From assembly GCA_030247855.1 (NCBI GenBank), contig JAPDRN010000005.1:434001-498000 (forward strand): a stretch of 64,000 nucleotides of DNA. Reading direction: 5' to 3'. Numbering within the stretch: the stretch's first letter is position 1; each line of letters begins with the position of its first letter. This stretch comes from Knufia peltigerae (lineage: Eukaryota; Ascomycota; Eurotiomycetes; Chaetothyriales; Trichomeriaceae). Under the pieces are notes generated by a model that saw only the letters and a program-made list of their open reading frames with translations, was not told the DNA's origin and searched no databases. Of the stretch, positions 23,008 through 34,133 are shown piece after piece. A program made the translations under genes and the position numbers.

Positions 23008-25133
23008 ATGGAGAACGAGCCCAGCGCTCAAAGTCAGGGGTACAAGACTATGCGTGAACGGCAGAAGAAAAGCCCAACCTTTCTATGGGTGAACAAGGAC
23101 GAGGCTTCGCTTTCGTTATCATCGAGCGACCGCCGGGAAACACAACGTATATTCTCCTTCGTTCAACGTCAAAGATCCGATGCGAAAAGCGAAGTTTTGA
23201 AAGGGAGCCGTGTATCGCGGCACGATCCTACATTAATTCGCCGTCCTCGACCCTTGCACATTAGGTAAGCCACCTCTTTGGCGTTCATGCATTGTATACT
23301 TTCCTTGAGCAGAAGATGTTGGCATGGTGAGAGTCAACAGGCCAAACTCGCGGGGAAATACGTCTCTGTGCGATTCAACGTCGCGGCTTACATGGGCTTG
23401 TGGAGACTGATCAATCTGACCACAGGCCCTCTCGCCATCCGACCAACACATCGACTGCAAATACATCTCCCTCACAGCCTGAGGTTGACGATGGGGTCAA
23501 AACCCCAGTCCAGGAGTCCTCGCGCGAACACCCTCAGAGATCCAAGCGCGTCAATGATTTCATCAGACGACATCGGTACAGGATCGAAGTTGTGTCGAAG
23601 CACAACTGGCTTCCAGGGTCCGGAGTCGATCCTTTTTCTGCCACGCCTTTCCCAATAACACGCCATGTCGAAGCCCTGATCAAATATTACTGGATTTTTG
23701 CCATGACTGGCGCCCACAACGACAAAACCGAAATTCTGCCTCCTCGCCTCCAGCCTGTCAACCGATATACAACCGTCCGAGACAATGCACTCCAAGGTGC
23801 TATGCAGTCGAGGATTAGATTCGTTAGCATCATGGTGATCATGGCTGCGAGGATGGTGCACATCTCAAGGATACCGACGATTGGGTCTCCTCCGCCAGAG
23901 TACTACTTGCAAATGACGTTACACGAAGTCCGGGGTAGAATGATGGAATGTCAAGATCAAGGCATCTCAGACGATGCAAGCCTTCTCCGTGCTGTACAGT
24001 GCCTTGCACTGGCAGAGTACATCTGTCAACGCTACGACGCTGCCAACGTGCACCTACAAGCGGCCAAGAAGCTTCTGCCGATGAAACCTTCCGGACACCC
24101 GTCTGATGCTTTTACACGAGAGGGAATCGTGAACATTGACAATTTGGTATGCATTGAAACAGGAAGGTTGCCGATTTTTCCTGTTCTGTACGATCCTGGT
24201 CCACTGGATGAAGCCAGGATGACCGCCATCAGAGAGGACGTCATGAATCATTCACGATACAGAGTGGGAGCTAATATACCGTTCCCTTTCGGTAGCGATA
24301 TCCCAGATGCGACGAGACCGAGCAGTGCTTTCGTCTCTCACGAGGTGGATATTCTAGTGGACGCACCTATGATCCTTGACTGGGATTTGGGGTCGGGATT
24401 CGAACGAGCTCTGGCTGCAGGCGCAATCCCACCGTTAATGACCCCGATTGTTCGAGACCTCCTTGATGTACTTACTGTGGCGAAATATGTCTGGCGCACA
24501 CCTGACGCCAGAAAAGAGGATGCAGACTGGATGTGCAAACGTGCACGAGCATTCGTTCATCATTTGCTTCTTCTACCTGCCAACCCAGATTTTGTCGAGA
24601 ATACCATCAAATCGAGGAAGGCGGAGGCGCTCAGGATTGCAGTCCTACTTATGCTCATCCGCTGTACAAATCGGGTATCTTTTCGGTCCGCAACGCCAAA
24701 CATGCGTCTCCTCCAGTGCGCATTGTACGGCATTGACCTGAATTGGTCCAATGACATTTTTCGCCTTGACCAGACGAACCTGCCGAAAGACAGCAAGGAC
24801 TCGTCTCCCTCGCCTTCAGTCTCGCCAGCGTCATGCAGCAGCAGGACGTCAAGTCCTCTCCTCGGCCCCTTTGGGCCAGCTCTGCGTAGTCTCCAGACGA
24901 GACAGTACGACGAGAATGAACTTCTCCTGTGGATTCTCTTGACGGGGCACTTCACTGCACAGGGAGAGCCCGAGGAGGCGTGGTTCCTCGAGCGAGCCTC
25001 GTACGTTGCTCAACACCACCTTCGCATTGATACCTACGACGGACTGCACGAGTTCATGGGCCGGTACTTTTATTCAAAGACACAACAGAAACATAGTCTC
25101 GATGTTGTGGCGTTACACCTGTCGTTGTTATAA
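23008..25133 (+). CDS. Fungal transcription-factor-like protein without a zinc cluster
   Basis: Two exons, 23008-23264 and 23426-25133 (161-base intron, GTAAGC-CAG), giving 654 residues. The N-terminus contains PTFLWVNKDEASLSLSSSD and IFSFVQRQR, a signature of a large Pezizomycotina group related to Fungal_trans_2 proteins. The middle and end are mostly helical (for example EALIKYYWIFAM, RAVQCLALAEYICQRYDAAN, ENELLLWILLTG), as in the regulatory half of Zn2Cys6 factors. There is no Zn2Cys6 motif, so direct DNA binding cannot be shown. It may be a regulator that has lost its DNA-binding part. Its 3' end converges on the p34 gene 124 bases away. Confidence 0.78.
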
Positions 25134-25257
25134 CAGTACATGTTGGGACGACCTTTTGGTTATTTGCTAATTGTCAGGAGACGCCGGGCAACAAGAGATG
25201 AATGTAATGGTGATTGATACCCAGTAATACAATAATTTAACAATTTTATCTACCACC

Positions 25258-26649
25258 TCACGTACTCGAACCCAGTTCTCGCATGATCTTATTGATTTCT
25301 CGTTTTGCGAATCTTCCCCTCTCCGCCGGTGGCAATTCGGACCCAGCATCGCGAATAGCAACGACACGATCCATCAAGCCTTGAAGTTGTTCGACTTGAA
25401 TGTTTTCATCATCATCGTCATCGTCATCATCTCCAGCGCTTGTGTTGCTCTGACCACCACTATTGTTCTTCTCTTGGGGATGATGATCGTCTTCTTCTGC
25501 ATCACCATCTTTTTCTTCGTCTTCATCATCATCGTCGTCGTCGTCGTCATCATCAAGAGCAATCTTCAACTCCATCATCTCACGCTGTAATTCATAGTCA
25601 AGCCCGGACCTCCTAGCGTTTCGCAAGACGCTGGCCATGGAGACGCCACCTTTTGTTTTGTCACCGTCGAGGTTACCAAAATCGTCAAACTCGTCGTCTC
25701 CGTCAATGTCGAATCCGTCGTCGTCGTCGTCGTGGTTGTAGAAAGGTGAAGCAGACCAGTCGACTCCCTCTAGGACCTCGATGGCCCTATGGATCCCTGT
25801 CCTTTCCCCGTACTCGTTCCGTTCGGAACTGGAACCGGCACCGCCCTCATTCTCGGTCGAGGAAGGCACTTGGCCGTTCCACGAAATAAAGTCCCAACCT
25901 AGGATACCCTTTTCGGACAGGCACACTTCTTCAAGGTGGTCGCAGGTCTCGGCGAGCTTCGAGGGACTCGCCGTGTCCGAACTCGAAGGTTGAACCACCA
26001 CGACGGAAGCGAGTTCGCCGTGGTAGCTTTCGTCTTCAATCGCCTCACGGACCGAGTGAATGGATTCGATGAGTTGGATATGTGACTGTGGGACCAGGGG
26101 CGAGGAAGTCGACGGCGACGGCGCGGGTAGGATGAGAATGATACCGCCTATCACGGCTCTGACTTCGGAAGCGGCAGGTGACAACATTTGTTTCGTCCAT
26201 TCTTGAAGTGTTGTCGTTGCGGGGGTGGTGGTGGTGGTGGCGGCGGCGGCAGAATCGGCTCCGAGGTCAAAATCAGCAGCAGGAGGTTTGTCGCTGGACG
26301 ACCCTTTTTCTGATTCACTCTTCGTTCCATTCGAAGGGACGACTGGAGTATCACGAGTCTCTGATGACAAAACCTGACTTTGGGAAGTATCTCGTGAGGA
26401 GTTCGTATCTACAGGCAATTCATCGCACCATATATTGATGTCCGTACTGTAGTATTTCGTCCTCAGGCTGAGTGGAGGGTGAGTGGTGTAGCCTGAAAAT
26501 GAAGTCACCTCGTCCGAGGGTTTCACGCCCGTGATTGCGTGCAAAAGACTCGAAAATGGAGGCCTCGATGTCGGATCCGACGCCGGTGCTAAGATCAACA
26601 ACCGGAGAGAACTTTGGTTGACTCCTTCTTCTTCCGCGTTATTGTCCAT
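25258..26649 (-). CDS. Alpha/gamma-adaptin-binding protein p34, IRC6-like
   Basis: Homologue of AAGAB/p34 and yeast Irc6, a cytosolic chaperone-like factor for AP-1 and AP-2 clathrin adaptor assembly. Single exon, 463 residues from ATG at 26649 (MDNNAEEE); the open frame extends one GTG further but without ATG. The N-terminal Rab-like domain begins LLILAPASDPTSRPPFSSLL. The conserved ILGWDFISW segment is at about 245. The C-terminus VEQLQGLMDRVVAIRD and GRFAKREINKIMREL is the family's helical tail. In between are acidic runs of Asp coded by GAT/GAC repeats near 25400-25550 and 25700-25735, which make misleading shadow frames. Confidence 0.85.
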   Translation of the reverse strand: MDNNAEEEGVNQSSLRLLILAPASDPTSRPPFSSLLHAITGVKPSDEVTSFSGYTTHPPLSLRTKYYSTDINIWCDELPVDTNSSRDTSQSQVLSSETRDTPVVPSNGTKSESEKGSSSDKPPAADFDLGADSAAAATTTTTPATTTLQEWTKQMLSPAASEVRAVIGGIILILPAPSPSTSSPLVPQSHIQLIESIHSVREAIEDESYHGELASVVVVQPSSSDTASPSKLAETCDHLEEVCLSEKGILGWDFISWNGQVPSSTENEGGAGSSSERNEYGERTGIHRAIEVLEGVDWSASPFYNHDDDDDGFDIDGDDEFDDFGNLDGDKTKGGVSMASVLRNARRSGLDYELQREMMELKIALDDDDDDDDDDEDEEKDGDAEEDDHHPQEKNNSGGQSNTSAGDDDDDDDDENIQVEQLQGLMDRVVAIRDAGSELPPAERGRFAKREINKIMRELGSST

Positions 26650-27240
26650 GGTCACCTCCGGAGGGGGTGATATGTGGTTCAGAAAACACGCTATGTCGTA
26701 GACACAAAGCTGGGTTCTTTGAGACTTGAAGTCTTCTATTGAGTTGCAGAGACTGATTCTTCGATCATAGCCTTTTATTGGATTAAGATCATCGCTGTCA
26801 TAAAATTCGTGTGGAATAGATACAATTACAGTTGGAAGAAGTCAGGGCGCTGGAATCGTAGCCTTGCCACAATCCGCATCACGTGACGAGGCTGGATTTC
26901 CAGATAGTACTTGGTAACTATGACCTTTTGCACTTCAATAAGTACAGAAGTTCAGTCTCATAGCTTACAAAGGCAAAGTCATATGACAAGTGGTCTATAA
27001 CCGATATCGGTCTATACACAGAAAAGACCAAGGAATTCGCTTTGTCGTCCTTCGCCAAATTCTACAACATTCCTGTTCATATCCATGTACCTGCATGCCA
27101 TAGCTGTAGAAGTAAAACACCTTACACCACCGCTCAAAGACTTTCCCAAGGCTTTCAATTCTAAGACTGATGTCGCTCTGAAAACGAAAAATGCAAAATC
27201 ATCATCACCAGGGTGCCAAGGTAGCACCAGAAGACCAGCC
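26650..27240. other. Intergenic, p34 upstream region
   Basis: Holds the p34 promoter on the left and the downstream region of the next minus-strand gene on the right. No gene seen. Confidence 0.4.
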
Positions 27241-28631
27241 TTAGATGTTGCCCAGCTGGGTGATAACAGCAAGAAGGGCAAGAAGTACTGTATGTATTCA
27301 AAATTAGCCGGGGTTATTGACACGTAGCAGGAAGAAGGAGGGAGAACTCACACGCTGATGTGGTGACAATGTAACTGGCAATGACCCAAGCCGCCTCCGC
27401 AACGGCCACGTCATCGACGTCGCCATGATCCGAGTACATGTACCAGAACCCGATGGCCAGACTCAGCAGGACCGGGATGATGCCCCAGATGACGACCTTG
27501 AAGACGGACCATTGCAGTTTCAACTCCAAGGCCAACCTGCCCATCTCTGGGTTCTTCGATCCGTTGTTGAAATGTTGGTGGATCCACATCAGCCAACGGC
27601 CCTCGTAGTCGAGATTGTTCCCGTTGTAACTTCGCCACAACTCTGCCAGTGCCCTTTCAGTTTCCTTGTCCAGTTCCACCTCTCTGTGGTAACCCTTGAT
27701 CGGGTCGCACTCGTAGATGCCAAACCCCGAAACTTCCTTCAGCGACAGCATTCTCCGAAAGGGATTCCTCAGCTGTCTCTGCGCCTTGCGGATCTGTTGG
27801 AATAACCCCTGAATTTCGACGACGCGGCGGATCTTCTCCCTCGGAATACTTTCTTCGCTCATGAAACCGACCACCACATAGTAGTAGTCGTGTAGCCATG
27901 GGTGTGCAAACCTGTGGATGCCCTTCGATCTTCCGGATTCGCCGCCGGGGAGCTTTTGCTGTTCAACGTCGGTGGCGGTGGTGCTGTTCTCTTGACTTGG
28001 AGTCCACTCGGTCGCCTCGGTCGGTTCGTTTCGTGCGTACTGCTGCAGTTTCTCTTGCACCTTAGGCAGATGGTCACGGACCCAATGTGTCTCCTTCCCG
28101 TGCCATCCCTAACGATTTTTGGAGACCGTGTGTCAGTAGCGTCTGCGCAACCCTGTGGCTGTCTTGGATTTTGTTTTCGACACTTACCAAGCCAACGTTC
28201 ACCCTTGCCGCATCGACCCCACTCTCGGTGGTCTTGAAAGTGATGGCTCTCGTCACAGTGACACCAAAGAGCTGAAAGGTCTTTGTCGACGTGTAAGATT
28301 TGCGCGTCGATCTTACACAGTGGGAGATGTCCTTCTGTTCGCTATTACTCCAGGAGAGCCAGGAGAATGCGGCGTGGCTGAAGCCGTCGCTTTTGATCTT
28401 GGGAGGTCGAACAACCACCGGGGGTGGCTCGAGGTGGATGGGCCCTGAGCTGCGATGGGTGAAATCGCTACCGAAGATCTCGTTTTGGATGTCGGCTGTT
28501 TGACGGTCTCGAAGTACAGATTCATTCCGAGAAGGAAACCGAGTTGTGCCAGTTGAAAAGCCCGTAGAGACTCCACTTGGCTCATTCCTACCCGAGGTTT
28601 CGACGCTATGGATGGGAGCGATGTTGTCCAT
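27241..28631 (-). CDS. Membrane protein of unknown function with C-terminal helices
   Basis: Three exons on the minus strand: 28631-28188, 28108-27352 and 27287-27241, giving 415 residues. Introns are GTAAGT-TAG (79 bases) and GTGAGT-CAG (58 bases). The N-terminal 80 residues are Ser/Thr-rich and variable. The middle has KSYTSTKTFQLFGVTVTRAI and later HPWLHDYYYVVVGFMSEESI, followed by WRSYNGNNLDYEGRWLMWI. The last part has three likely membrane segments, VFKVVIWGIIPVLLSLAIGF, AVAEAAWVIASYIVTTSA and LLLALLAVITQLGNI. The third lies across the last splice, which supports that tiny exon. I recognise the layout from hypothetical proteins of filamentous fungi but know no function. Confidence 0.75.
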
Positions 28632-29295
28632 CTCGGCTGGCCTGTCAACGCTGTTCCTTCAGGGAGACATGAATGTAGGAACGCTTTGGTGTTTACGGAG
28701 AATCAACACGTTTGTACAACAAGCCCGCCGTCGGTACGTGTAAGTCTGCCCGGTTGTCACTTGCTCATTATGGGCCAAACGGTGGGAAATGTAAGCAAAC
28801 CCAAGAACTCGAGGATCGATATATTACATTCATACATACAGAATTTCTCTGGCATGAAATAGACAAATGTCGTAGACGCCAGGAATGTATTGTTTGGCCC
28901 CTGTGGGAGGCCTGACCAATCTGGCGTGAACTCGCCGACACGATTTATATTGGGTCTTGGCAAGGCTGACACAGAGCCTTGCAAAGGCGTAATCAGGATA
29001 ACAACAATCGCAATCAAACTTGGAATCTAGTGACACTGTGATGGTCCTGCTCCAATGGTCCTTAGCCCGTGCCTTTATGAAGCTGGTGTCGTTCCCACGC
29101 ACACATCAATCTCATTCTCTCGTGGCGAGTCCTCAGTCTTGTCCTCAAACTCCATCTACAGGTAATACGCAAAACTCGATTTAAGCCCATAGCAGAATTC
29201 GCGACTTTGCGGTGCATCAGCTGTCGCATGAGAAGAGTATCCCCTATTTTTCCATTTCCTTTTCCATGTCATGAACGTCTTTCAGTGTCTTCCTC
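28632..29295. other. Intergenic, upstream of the membrane-protein gene
   Basis: Contains the promoter of the minus-strand membrane-protein gene and the SmD3 3' region. No gene seen. Confidence 0.4.
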
Positions 29296-29809
29296 TCAAC
29301 CTCGTCTGCCAGCCCGTGCTCTGTTCACCGTAGCCCTACCTCGAGCCAAACCAACACCGCGACCTCTTGTGCCTCGTGATCGGAACATCGGAGCGTTTCG
29401 CAACATGTCGGGAACGATGAAAAAGCGCACATGACTGCCTCGAATGTAGACTTGGTCGAGATGTGATACTCGGCCGTCGCGAGCTGTGGCTGTGATGTCT
29501 TTGAGTTGAACGTTCATGTTGTCCTCGGCTGTGGAATTAGCGCATGTCAGCAACATTCTCGAAGCAAGATATGCGACAGATCTGATCTTGCTATCGCTGA
29601 GAATGGAATGCAGAATTCTTCTCGTACCTTCAATGAGTTTTCCACGGTAGACTTGGCCAGAAGTGAGTTCTAGAGTCACAACATGTCCCTATTCGTATAC
29701 GCATGATTAGTCCCTATTGCCTGCTAATCGACTTGGCGCAAAGAGAGCTCACCTGTGCCTCATTAAGCAATTTGATGGGGATACCGATTGTAGACTGTAA
29801 TTTTCCCAT
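29296..29809 (-). CDS. SMD3: Small nuclear ribonucleoprotein Sm D3
   Basis: Core Sm protein of the spliceosomal U snRNPs. Three exons on the minus strand: 29809-29753, 29688-29628 and 29528-29296, giving 116 residues. MGKLQSTIGIPIKLLNEAQG starts the Sm fold; Sm1 runs to YRGKLIEAEDNMNV and Sm2 is YIRGSHVRFFIVPDML. The tail is Arg/Gly-rich (RGTRGRGVGLARGR), as in D3 proteins. The second intron, 29529-29627, is 99 bases, a multiple of three and stop-free. It has a GTACGA donor and a GCTAATTCCACAG end; removing it restores KLIEAEDNMN. It is divergent from GEP4 with 380 bases between the starts. Confidence 0.95.
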
Positions 29810-30189
29810 TGTCGGCTTGTGTCTGAGAGTGCGCTGTTAAGGGTTGTCGCCAGAGGTTGCAAATACAGAGAGACAGATAGCGATGACTGATTTGTTTCGA
29901 GGGGTTCGCGAGGGCTTGTGTGAGGTTGTTGTTCTAGTTGTGATGTTTGTTCATTCTTTCATCCCCGAGCGCGGGAAAAAGTAGCGCAGTCGATAGTGCA
30001 TGACTAAGTCCGGCTGTGGAGTCTTATCTCCGCCAAAATAACTTACAACTCGTTGTCGTATTAACGCACCATATCTAGGTAGTCGATGCCATGTTCTTAC
30101 CTTCATGTTTACATCGTGTATGAAAGTCGCAACCTGAATTTCTAGTCTCAGCCATCGCTTCGAATCTCAGAAGTCAAATCTGACTTGTC
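29810..30189. promoter_or_regulatory. Shared divergent promoter, SmD3 and GEP4
   Basis: 380 bases between two divergent housekeeping genes. No TATA box stands out, which fits housekeeping promoters. Confidence 0.45.
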
Positions 30190-30879
30190 ATGCCACTCTT
30201 TTCCAATGTTCCAGCTCTTCGCCTAAGTCTGGCTTATGCCTTACATGACCCGTCGGCGCTTCTGCCACATCGAACCATCCCAACCTTGTTATGGCTTCCA
30301 CTGCCAGTTGGCCCTTCTCTACCTACGAAGCCTACCATTCGAGCTATTGTTTTAGACAAAGATAATACACTATGCCCTCCCGAAACGGCAAAAATGCACC
30401 AAGCATATCTCAACAAGATCGAGAAGATTAAACAAAGTACTGAATTCTCTCAGAACGCGCATAGTATCTTGATAGTGTCGAATACTGCTGGTAGTTCTTC
30501 GGCTCCCGAGCACGAAGCAGAGGCTAAGCAGCTGGAACTTGAGCTCGGATTACCAGTCTTGAGACAACATCCAGATCGGAAGAAACCACTTTGCGGACCA
30601 GACATCTTGAAGTTCTTTCGGGACCATGGAGTCACGGATGATCCACGGGAAATTGTAGTTGTGGGGGATAGGCTCGCGACTGACGTTCTTGTGGCACATC
30701 AGTTGGGCAGCTGGAGCGTCTGGTGTAAAGAAGGTTGGCGAAATCCAGAAATCCCAGGCCGAGACTATAGAGGATTCTTCAGTAAGATGGAAAGTCGGTT
30801 CGAAGTTCTCTTGAGAGGCGGTTTGGGACGAGTTGCTCCATTACCGACGACCATTACTTCGCCTACGGAGAAGCCTTGA
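30190..30879 (+). CDS. GEP4: Mitochondrial phosphatidylglycerophosphatase GEP4
   Basis: HAD-superfamily phosphatase that dephosphorylates phosphatidylglycerophosphate in mitochondrial cardiolipin synthesis. Single exon, 229 residues. HAD motif I is VLDKDNTL (about residue 54), with Asp55 and Asp57 as the catalytic pair. Motif II is ILIVSNTAGS. KKPLCGPDIL supplies the Lys-containing motif III region. Motif IV is VVVGDRLATDV. The N-terminus NVPALRLSLAYALHDPSALLPH matches the family start. Length agrees with fungal GEP4. The ATG follows a short leader from the promoter shared with SmD3. Confidence 0.93.
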   Translation: MPLFSNVPALRLSLAYALHDPSALLPHRTIPTLLWLPLPVGPSLPTKPTIRAIVLDKDNTLCPPETAKMHQAYLNKIEKIKQSTEFSQNAHSILIVSNTAGSSSAPEHEAEAKQLELELGLPVLRQHPDRKKPLCGPDILKFFRDHGVTDDPREIVVVGDRLATDVLVAHQLGSWSVWCKEGWRNPEIPGRDYRGFFSKMESRFEVLLRGGLGRVAPLPTTITSPTEKP

Positions 30880-31093
30880 TACCCTGGAATGGATCTGACT
30901 GAATACATACTGGTCCATACCAACAGGGGTTGCGCAGCGACACAAGCGCCCCAACTATCCTATCACGGCAGCGGTTGAATTCCCTGAGGCCCAAAAGATT
31001 TGAGACAAATCTGACCGCAGCCTTCAGCTCTTGGTCATCCGTGCCTTCCATAGCTCCGAGGTCCAATTACGCCTTCTTTCGTGATCGATATAT

Positions 31094-31834
31094 TCACGAT
31101 GGACTAAGAGGCTTCTCAACTGCATCCACCGAACTCCCAGACGTCACCGTTGGAGTTCGCGTCGGCCCATCTTTACTGGACTGTGATTTCCGATAAGAAG
31201 GAGGGGATTTGGTGTCGCTTGGAGTATTGTTGGCAGCTGGCAGTTCTGGGACGTTTGCTAGCACGAGTTGACTGGTCGAGGGTTGTAGATCAACAGACGA
31301 CGTATGAGCTGGGCTCATGGGCAAAGTTGTCGTTGTTGCTGTTCTGGACAAGTCTCTCTTGACCAGCTGGCTGGCGTCGGATGTCATCCTCCGACTGGAG
31401 ATCTGGGCGACGGCATCTTTGAGCTTGAATCTATTCTCTTTGACTTTGACCTCAATGCGACCAGACAGAGGTATCCTCGTCCAGTCCTCGTCGCCGTCGA
31501 GAACCATGAATCGCACCGCCTCAAAGAAAACCGTCTGACTCGAGCCGGAGTTTTCTATGCACCAGGCATGTTTGAGATCAATTTGGTGCCTGGTACATTT
31601 TGCTCGGGAGGACATGATGGTCTCTATAGTCTCCTCACGACCTGTATTCCTGTCGCTGCCATTCGTATTATCCTGAAAGTCTACCGTGAGAAGGTCGTTC
31701 AGTGCCATGCGACTGGGGTTAGAGCTGTCATATTCGCTGAACAGAATCTTGAGACATTGAAGTCCGTGTGGAGATTTGTGCGAGATTGCATTGTATGCGC
31801 CTGTGTGCTCGGTAACGTGGACTTTGTTGCCCAT
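31094..31834 (-). CDS. Hypothetical Ser/Thr-rich protein, 246 aa
   Basis: Function unknown. The single-exon frame has a folded-looking N-terminal half (for example HAWCIENSGSSQTVFFEAVR, FMVLDGDEDWTRIPLSGRIE and VKVKENRFKLKDAVAQI) and a C-terminal half rich in Ser, Thr, Pro and Lys that is probably disordered. No signal peptide, helix or motif is visible. The start is uncertain: MGNKV at 31834 is the first ATG, but a downstream ATG (MALNDLL) or an upstream exon is possible. It converges on GEP4. Confidence 0.45.
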   Translation of the reverse strand: MGNKVHVTEHTGAYNAISHKSPHGLQCLKILFSEYDSSNPSRMALNDLLTVDFQDNTNGSDRNTGREETIETIMSSRAKCTRHQIDLKHAWCIENSGSSQTVFFEAVRFMVLDGDEDWTRIPLSGRIEVKVKENRFKLKDAVAQISSRRMTSDASQLVKRDLSRTATTTTLPMSPAHTSSVDLQPSTSQLVLANVPELPAANNTPSDTKSPPSYRKSQSSKDGPTRTPTVTSGSSVDAVEKPLSPS

Positions 31835-32525
31835 GATGGTTCTGGTACTTGCTATTTGCTCTCGTCAATATCTGCTGCCCTTCGACGGATGATGTAGATG
31901 CTGTTGAATAGATATGAAGTCACCCTTCCTGGTTAGGAGGATATTTTAAGCATGTTGCTGCTGCCTGATCGACAGTGAAAGCGGTGGCTAGGAGTGAAAA
32001 ATGAGTTCTTGAATCAATCCAGCCAGGGTCTTTTACTTTTAGAGCGTTCAACAGCCCCTGTAGCGCCCCAAATGCCTGTGTTGAGCGTGCTCGGGAGCAT
32101 GTTTTCTTCGTCTGATTGGGCGTTCTAGGCTCAGGTCAGGCCCCCCGAGCCGGTCCTCCAGAACCCCGTGCAAATTTCGTAATCTCCTCGTACTCTGTTC
32201 AGCCTTGTGCGTCTTCCTTCATTCGTGGCTTTCACCCGGCGTCCTCGTATATTTTCCCTCTCCTGCATGATCCTAGAAAACTGGCGCCAAAAATGCAAAA
32301 TAGTGTCACCGTTTTGCGGCATCCGCCCTGAAATCTCTGTGGGAACGATTAATGGACTTACAAGGGCGTGAGCTAAATACCGTGCAATTCAAGTGGTCAT
32401 ACCGAGTAATACATGACAACCACAAAAATCCACGATGTCAAGAGTCGATATACCAGTGCAAGGTGCTTAAGCAATCTCATTTCACATGTCATATCGGAGG
32501 TCTATCTCAAAACTTGACCACCTAG
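31835..32525. other. Intergenic
   Basis: Upstream of the hypothetical gene and downstream of the F-box-like gene. No gene or repeat seen. Confidence 0.4.
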
Positions 32526-34133
32526 CTAGATCACTTGGAACTGGCTCAAGCTCATCTGTGCCTCTCCACACAGCATCTCTACCTCCTGTATCCAATTTCT
32601 GGCCAACTGATCAATTCCAGCAATATCTCCAGGTGTCAACTCTTTCGGGTGAGGATACTGGTACGACTCCGGTTCCGTTGATAGGCTTCTGTATGCCGGA
32701 ATGTGTCTCTTGAGATCTCGGAGTCTCTGGACTTGACCGCTTTCATTGTCGTCACTCAAGCAATGGTCGAATATCTTTGCTGCGGTGTGGATACAATCGT
32801 ATACGACCCAGCGCGTGCAACCTGCATCAATGAGAAGGCGGGCAAACTGCAGGATGGCGCGCAGCTGCCATTCTGGATCTCGCTTGAGGTGAGTCATTGG
32901 TATTTCAGCACGCATAAGGGCCCAGCGGAGAAAGGAGATCTGGTCGGGAAACCGCTTGGGGTAAGTTTGCTTCGTCGTTACCAGACTGCCTATGCTATGG
33001 CAAGCGAGTGCATAGATGCTCCAATATGCGCTTGGCAGGTCGGTCAAGGAAATCGATTCGAAGTCGCGCATCTGTGAGGTAGGTTGAAGGGTGGGATGCC
33101 AGCGCAATGCCTGTACGTCCTCGCATAATCTGCAGAAAGCCCTGTCTGCTTTCTCCACGTTGCACTCCTTCACAGCGTTGTCGATAGTTTCCAGGTGTGT
33201 CTCGAGATGGCGGGTGAACAGCTCAGCTTGTCTCTCTCTGGCTACCCAATTCCAGGCCTGCACAATGCTGATGATTGATTCTGCCAGGTCGACGCAAATC
33301 TGGACGTTGTCCCCGACTGTATCAGGTGCGGAAACAGAAATTGTGACGCGCCTCAAGCTCTCTCCAATCCACATGAGCAGGCGTGGTGTGAGGTAGTCGA
33401 TGATGTCGTCCTTGCCTTGGTTGCTTCCTCCAAAATCACTGGGTCTGGCGTTGGCTCTTATCGTTAAGTCGAATTTAAACTGAATATTGTTGATTGGCAA
33501 CTGCTTTGAGCTCCAGTGGTCGGCTGCGAGGGCTGGGGCCATACTTGAGAGATCTGCGGCTGGCATGAGCTTGAAATTATCTTTGTGATGTCCACCACCT
33601 TGACGGAAGAGTGACAAGACTGGGTTGATATCGACAACGGCATCCTGTCCGAACCACATCCGAAGGAATCGGTGATTCTTTGCATCCCATCTCCACGATG
33701 GAGCCCAGAATTTCGGCCATTTCATTCCCTCCGACTGAAAGACAGTCCCGGTCCCAAATACTGCGATGAATTTGTTCTCCTGATGGAAAATCTTGACGCC
33801 TTCTTCATGCAGACTCTTGCAGACGCGGAGGATGGTAAGATCGAGTCTGACCGTGTCTTTGGAAAGTCCTCTGGCCCAGCGGAGTTCCTTGTCTCGAGCT
33901 ACTCTTTCCGTCGTTGGTCTGCTCATGTCGTCGAAGCGTTTCCACCAGTCACGAAACTCATTGGTGTCCCTGACCATGTCGGTGTACGGCCAGTCCATCC
34001 CGCCCCAAACATCTTCATAGGTGCGATTACGCTCGATCAAAACAAGGTTGCGCAGGATCTCTTTGATGACCTCTGGAGGCAGCATAAGTAGACTGCGATG
34101 CGCACAGTCCTTTCTCTCCACCGGAGCCTCCAT
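32526..34133 (-). CDS. F-box-like protein of unknown target
   Basis: Single exon, 535 residues from ATG at 34133 (MEAPVERK); the frame extends upstream only to a GTG. An F-box-like segment LLMLPPEVIKEILRNLVLIE is at about 15-35, followed further on by LTILRVCKSLHEEGVKIFHQ and ENKFIAVFGTG, a pattern common to large families of fungal F-box-like proteins. Such proteins often serve as substrate receptors of SCF ubiquitin ligases, but the target is unknown. The C-terminal half is helical and Trp/Arg-rich with no known domain. Divergent from the secreted protein gene. Confidence 0.68.
   Translation of the reverse strand: MEAPVERKDCAHRSLLMLPPEVIKEILRNLVLIERNRTYEDVWGGMDWPYTDMVRDTNEFRDWWKRFDDMSRPTTERVARDKELRWARGLSKDTVRLDLTILRVCKSLHEEGVKIFHQENKFIAVFGTGTVFQSEGMKWPKFWAPSWRWDAKNHRFLRMWFGQDAVVDINPVLSLFRQGGGHHKDNFKLMPAADLSSMAPALAADHWSSKQLPINNIQFKFDLTIRANARPSDFGGSNQGKDDIIDYLTPRLLMWIGESLRRVTISVSAPDTVGDNVQICVDLAESIISIVQAWNWVARERQAELFTRHLETHLETIDNAVKECNVEKADRAFCRLCEDVQALRWHPTLQPTSQMRDFESISLTDLPSAYWSIYALACHSIGSLVTTKQTYPKRFPDQISFLRWALMRAEIPMTHLKRDPEWQLRAILQFARLLIDAGCTRWVVYDCIHTAAKIFDHCLSDDNESGQVQRLRDLKRHIPAYRSLSTEPESYQYPHPKELTPGDIAGIDQLARNWIQEVEMLCGEAQMSLSQFQVI

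Noticed and set aside
25374..25590. Met/Thr- and Ile/Val-rich frames
   Set aside because: Other-frame readings of the Asp codon repeats in the p34 gene.
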